Of a stretch of 64,000 bases of DNA, positions 61,216 through 64,000 are shown one piece after another. The notes beneath the pieces were generated by a model, which saw only the letters and a list, made by a program, of their open reading frames with translations, was not told the origin of the DNA and ran no database searches. Source of the stretch: Halobacteriovorax sp. JY17 (GTDB lineage Bacteria; Bdellovibrionota; Bacteriovoracia; Bacteriovoracales; Bacteriovoracaceae). The number at the start of each line of letters is the position of its first letter. Within the stretch, counting starts at the first letter, position 1. Position numbers and translations under genes: made by a program. The stretch spans positions 1,302,910 through 1,366,909 of the forward strand of contig NZ_NJER01000001.1 of the NCBI RefSeq assembly GCF_002753895.1, written 5' to 3'.

Positions 61216-62421
61216 TTACTTGGAGATCTCCTCATACTCCCCTAGTACATCGAAGCGGTACACCTCAGACTCATCTAGTGCCTTCTTTAAGAGGTCATTA
61301 TAGTCATTGTCGTTAGAAAAATTTCTCATATAAACATAATCTGCCTTAATGACTGGATGCTTCGGAGAGAAAAGACTACAGGCATCATCATGTGGAATAA
61401 TTGAAATATCGTGAGTTCCAACTTTTTGCGCTAATCGAATAATTTCAATTTTATTAAAACCAACCAATGGTCTCAAGATTATTTTCTTAGAGAAATTATC
61501 CATCACAGACATATTCCTCATTGTTTGACTCGACACCTGACCAAGAGCGTCTCCTGTAATTAAAGCATCTGCCTTAACTCTACTTGCAAGTAAGTTTGCA
61601 GTTTCAACCATATACTTTCTAAAAAGAATTGTTCTATATTCCTCATGACAATCCTTTGCTATTGCATTTTGAACTTCTCCAAATGGCACAACCCAAAGTC
61701 TACAACCTCTTTGATACTGACTAAGAACACTACAGATATCTAGAATTTTCTCTTTAACCTCTTCACCAACATATGGGTAAGCGTAAAAGAAAATAAAATC
61801 TTGCCTACAACCTCTTTTAGACATCATAAAACTTGCGACAGGAGAATCAAAACCTCCAGAGATTAATGTTATAACATGACCGCTCGTTGAAACAGGAAGT
61901 CCTCCAGTAGCCGTCAGCTTCTCTGTTGAAATGTAAATATTATTTTGCAGAACTTTTACATCAATCATAATCTCAGGGTTTCGAACATCAACTTTTAATT
62001 GAGAAAATTCTTTTAAAAGAAAGTGTCCAAGCTCTCTTTGCAAATCCATTGATCCATGAGGAAAAGTCTTATCCACTCTCTTACACTTAACTTTGAAAGT
62101 AGTTATTCTCTCAGTAAGTTCTCCCCTAAGTTTTTCAACAATAGCAGGAAGAATTAATTCTTTCTCTCTAGCAATACTTATTGCAGGCTGAACAGTTGAG
62201 ACCCCTGGAACCTTAACTAATGAATCGATACATTCTTTCGTAAAGCCAATTTCAGATTCTGCGACAAGGCGTTGTTGATCATTTTTCAAACGAACTTTCT
62301 CTTCGGGTGCATGAGCTCTAATTACGAGATGAACGTGCTCTTGTAGAGATCTAAAGTAATGCTTTCTATTCTTACCTTTTAGCCATAGTTCATCAATATT
62401 AATAATTAAATTCTTATACAT
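61216..62421 (-). CDS. thiI: tRNA 4-thiouridine synthase, without rhodanese domain
   Basis: The 401-residue protein has the ferredoxin-like and THUMP N-terminal domains (to about residue 165), the PP-loop ISGGFDSPVA near residue 188, and the conserved Cys in HDDACSLFSPKHP. It adenylates and thiolates U8 of tRNA. The C-terminal rhodanese domain of E. coli ThiI is absent, as in Bacillus, where a dedicated cysteine desulfurase hands over sulfur. That partner is encoded 11 bases upstream here. Thiamine synthesis is not indicated by the context. Confidence 0.93.
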   Translation of the reverse strand: MYKNLIINIDELWLKGKNRKHYFRSLQEHVHLVIRAHAPEEKVRLKNDQQRLVAESEIGFTKECIDSLVKVPGVSTVQPAISIAREKELILPAIVEKLRGELTERITTFKVKCKRVDKTFPHGSMDLQRELGHFLLKEFSQLKVDVRNPEIMIDVKVLQNNIYISTEKLTATGGLPVSTSGHVITLISGGFDSPVASFMMSKRGCRQDFIFFYAYPYVGEEVKEKILDICSVLSQYQRGCRLWVVPFGEVQNAIAKDCHEEYRTILFRKYMVETANLLASRVKADALITGDALGQVSSQTMRNMSVMDNFSKKIILRPLVGFNKIEIIRLAQKVGTHDISIIPHDDACSLFSPKHPVIKADYVYMRNFSNDNDYNDLLKKALDESEVYRFDVLGEYEEISK

Positions 62422-62432
62422 ATGCTTTCCTA

Positions 62433-63560
62433 TTAGAGACTTTTTATTTCTCTTATTATTTTACTAAATTCTTCTACAAATTCTTGAACTTCTAAAACCG
62501 TTGAATCTTTTGAAAAAGATGTTCTAAGAACAAACTTATGTTGAGACTCATGTATTTTCATAGCATCAAAGCCAGCATTATAACCCTTCGCTTTTGAAGA
62601 ACATGCCGAAGAGCTCGCAACAAATATTTCTTTCATCTCTAAATGCCTTAGAACAATATCACTAGATATTGAAGGTAAGAGAAAGCTTAAAATATAAGGA
62701 GAAGTCTCTTCAAAAGAGAAAGGAAATTCTATTCCTAACTCTCTCTTTGTTAATTCTTTTCTCATTAGAGAGTTGACTTCTTCAATATGAGAAAAAGCAC
62801 TCTCTCTACTCTCAAAACCTATTCGAATGGCCTCAGCAAAAGAGAGAATCAAAGGAGTGTTTACTGTTGAAGATCTTACTCCAAACTCGTGCCCTCCACC
62901 ATGAAGTTGAGTCCTAAGATCTACATCATTTCTTATAAATAATGCACCAATACCTTTAGGGGCCCCGATTTTATGGCCTGAGATTGTATAAGTATCAATA
63001 TGCGCTGAAAGATTCACCTCAACCTTAGTTAATGCCTGAACCCCATCGACATGAATATGAATCCCTGGAATTATTTCTTTTGCTCTCTTTGCAAGACTTA
63101 AAATATTGTAGAGATTTCCACTTTGATTATTCACATGACTTAGAACGATCAATTTAGAGTTTTCATTTAATGTTTTTAGAAAAGCCTCTTCATTTATTCC
63201 TCCTCCTACCTGAAGGGGAATTTCAACTTGTTCAGCCAGAAGACTTTTTACAGGTTCAACAGTAGAAGGATGATCCCCTAAAGAGAAATGTACTCTCGAG
63301 CCTTTCTCTAATGGAACTCCCTTAATTGCTAAATTATTTGCCTCTGTGGCAGAGGAGAGAAAAATCAATTGATCACTTTTCTTTGCTTTAAGTAGCTTCA
63401 AGACTTGAGTTCTCGCTCTCTCCACTTTCTTCATAGAGCTCTTTCCAAGCTTATGTGCAGCAGAGGGATTAGCAAAATCCTCAACAAGAGATTCGGTATA
63501 TATATTTAAAGAAGCTTCAACAATAGGAGTTGAAGCTGCATGATCAAAATAAATCATCAA
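62433..63560 (-). CDS. Cysteine desulfurase paired with ThiI (NifS/IscS family)
   Basis: The 375-residue PLP enzyme has the hallmark YFDHAASTPIVEA N terminus, TEANNLAIKG, HVDGVQAL, the PLP-binding Lys in SGHKIGAPKG, and the active-site Cys in SSSACSSK near residue 315. It takes sulfur from cysteine as a persulfide. The operon with a rhodanese-less thiI suggests that it serves 4-thiouridine synthesis, as NifZ does in Bacillus subtilis. Iron-sulfur genes (iscU, hscA) are absent nearby, which agrees with a dedicated role. The start at 63560 could instead be the second Met. Confidence 0.9.
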   Translation of the reverse strand: MMIYFDHAASTPIVEASLNIYTESLVEDFANPSAAHKLGKSSMKKVERARTQVLKLLKAKKSDQLIFLSSATEANNLAIKGVPLEKGSRVHFSLGDHPSTVEPVKSLLAEQVEIPLQVGGGINEEAFLKTLNENSKLIVLSHVNNQSGNLYNILSLAKRAKEIIPGIHIHVDGVQALTKVEVNLSAHIDTYTISGHKIGAPKGIGALFIRNDVDLRTQLHGGGHEFGVRSSTVNTPLILSFAEAIRIGFESRESAFSHIEEVNSLMRKELTKRELGIEFPFSFEETSPYILSFLLPSISSDIVLRHLEMKEIFVASSSACSSKAKGYNAGFDAMKIHESQHKFVLRTSFSKDSTVLEVQEFVEEFSKIIREIKSL

Positions 63561-63711
63561 TATTCCTTACTTTTTTGATTGGCCATCATGCCCTAACTAA
63601 CACCCATTGTCAAAGGAGCTTGTTGACTAAATTCTCCTAATTAAGGTTTGGATTATTCGACTGTGTACGTCTACAATTAGATGATATTTTATTTAATTAA
63701 AGGAAGAACCC

Positions 63712-64000
63712 ATGTCACAAGTTGGATATTACAGCTCCCCAGAAATATATGAGAATAAGCTCTACTTCATATCCGATGATGATATTTGGTTACAAGACTT
63801 ATCCGACGTAAGTAGACCGGCCACAAGAGTTACTGCCGAAAAAGGAAATATTACAAGTCTTAAAATTTCTCCTGATGGAGAATATTTAGCATACACATCT
63901 ACCCTTTCAGGTGGAAGAGATATTTATCTTATGCCCAAAGACGGGGGTATCCCCACAAGGCTCACTTACTCTCAAGGAATGAAAGTCATTGGCTGGAAAG
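63712..64000 (+). CDS. Tricorn protease-like protein, N-terminal part (3' end outside window)
   Basis: Only the first 96 residues are visible. The sequence GYYSSPEIYENKLYFIS followed by DDIWLQDL, ARVT-like spacing and LKISPDGEYLAYTS matches the first blades of the N-terminal beta-propeller in tricorn proteases (S41B) and TolB-like PD40 repeats. Tricorn enzymes degrade peptides from other proteases into short oligopeptides. The catalytic domain lies outside the window, so a propeller-only protein cannot be excluded. No signal peptide is present. AAAGGAAGA precedes the ATG. Confidence 0.72.
   Translation, partial: MSQVGYYSSPEIYENKLYFISDDDIWLQDLSDVSRPATRVTAEKGNITSLKISPDGEYLAYTSTLSGGRDIYLMPKDGGIPTRLTYSQGMKVIGWK

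Noticed and set aside
1-64000. CRISPR array, tRNA or rRNA genes, insertion sequences, prophage
   Set aside because: I found no regularly spaced repeats, cloverleaf-like sequence, transposase-like protein or phage gene cluster in the intergenic regions.

Overview
The window is 64 kb of AT-rich, gene-dense bacterial chromosome with about 62 protein genes, no rRNA, tRNA, insertion sequence or CRISPR array that I can see, and no clear phage. The gene content points to a Gram-negative, diderm, predator-type member of the Bdellovibrionota, most likely Bacteriovoracales/Halobacteriovorax-like. This is inference from overall style: low GC, many lipoproteins and secreted hydrolases, PilT, ExbBD, degenerate c-di-GMP-type proteins and DUF4402 fibres. 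No marker gene such as 16S rRNA is present to prove it.

Layout. 1-5.1 kb: the tail of a Peptidase_Mx-like metallopeptidase coupled to a Ddl-like ATP-grasp enzyme, a CheY-like receiver, a START-domain protein, a secreted ParB-like nuclease, a TatD hydrolase and TcdA. 5.2-13.4 kb: rlmN, a trypsin-like lipoprotein, two unrecognised proteins, a long U32 protein (RlhA-like) and an S15/CocE-like lipoprotein. 13.7-18.3 kb: a minus-strand chaperone-usher fibre locus (major DUF4402 subunit, terminator, chaperone, usher, minor DUF4402 subunit), with a small secreted protein converging on it. 18.4-26.1 kb: a receiver protein, a DcsG-like ATP-grasp protein, an NlpC/P60-like protein, a nitroreductase, an MFS transporter, a phosphoesterase, an L,D-transpeptidase lipoprotein and endonuclease I. 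26.2-31.7 kb: a dppABCDF dipeptide transporter. 31.9-36.9 kb: secreted and c-di-GMP-type proteins, then a gamma-glutamyltransferase lipoprotein. 37.1-44.0 kb: pstSCAB-phoU-phoB-phoR behind a candidate Pho box. 44-51.9 kb: HPF, ExbBD, a glycosyltransferase, MltD, an outer-membrane barrel and a dipeptide epimerase. 51.9-58.5 kb: a J-domain membrane protein with an adenosine-deaminase-like enzyme, a heptosyltransferase-like GT9, a papain-like protease with PilT, and an RDD protein. 58.5-64 kb: a Prc protease operon, ThiI with NifS, and the start of a tricorn-like protein.

How it fits together. Several genes serve uptake and recycling of peptides and cell-wall pieces: dppABCDF, gamma-glutamyltransferase, L-Ala-D/L-Glu epimerase, MltD, L,D-transpeptidase and secreted proteases. 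Phosphate acquisition is a complete sensor-transporter cassette. A set of RNA-modification enzymes is present: TcdA, RlmN, the RlhA-like U32 protein, and ThiI with its cysteine desulfurase. Surface structures are represented by the chaperone-usher fibre and PilT.

The best candidate for something new is the DUF4402 chaperone-usher locus. It has a structured pilin leader, an internal terminator, a minor subunit that seems to lack the N-terminal donor strand, and an 89-residue secreted protein resembling only the N-terminal part of the pilin. Other points of note are an inverted repeat hiding a ribosome-binding site before the gene at 7783, at least one likely leaderless promoter, and tandem hairpins sharing a repeated arm after dppF.
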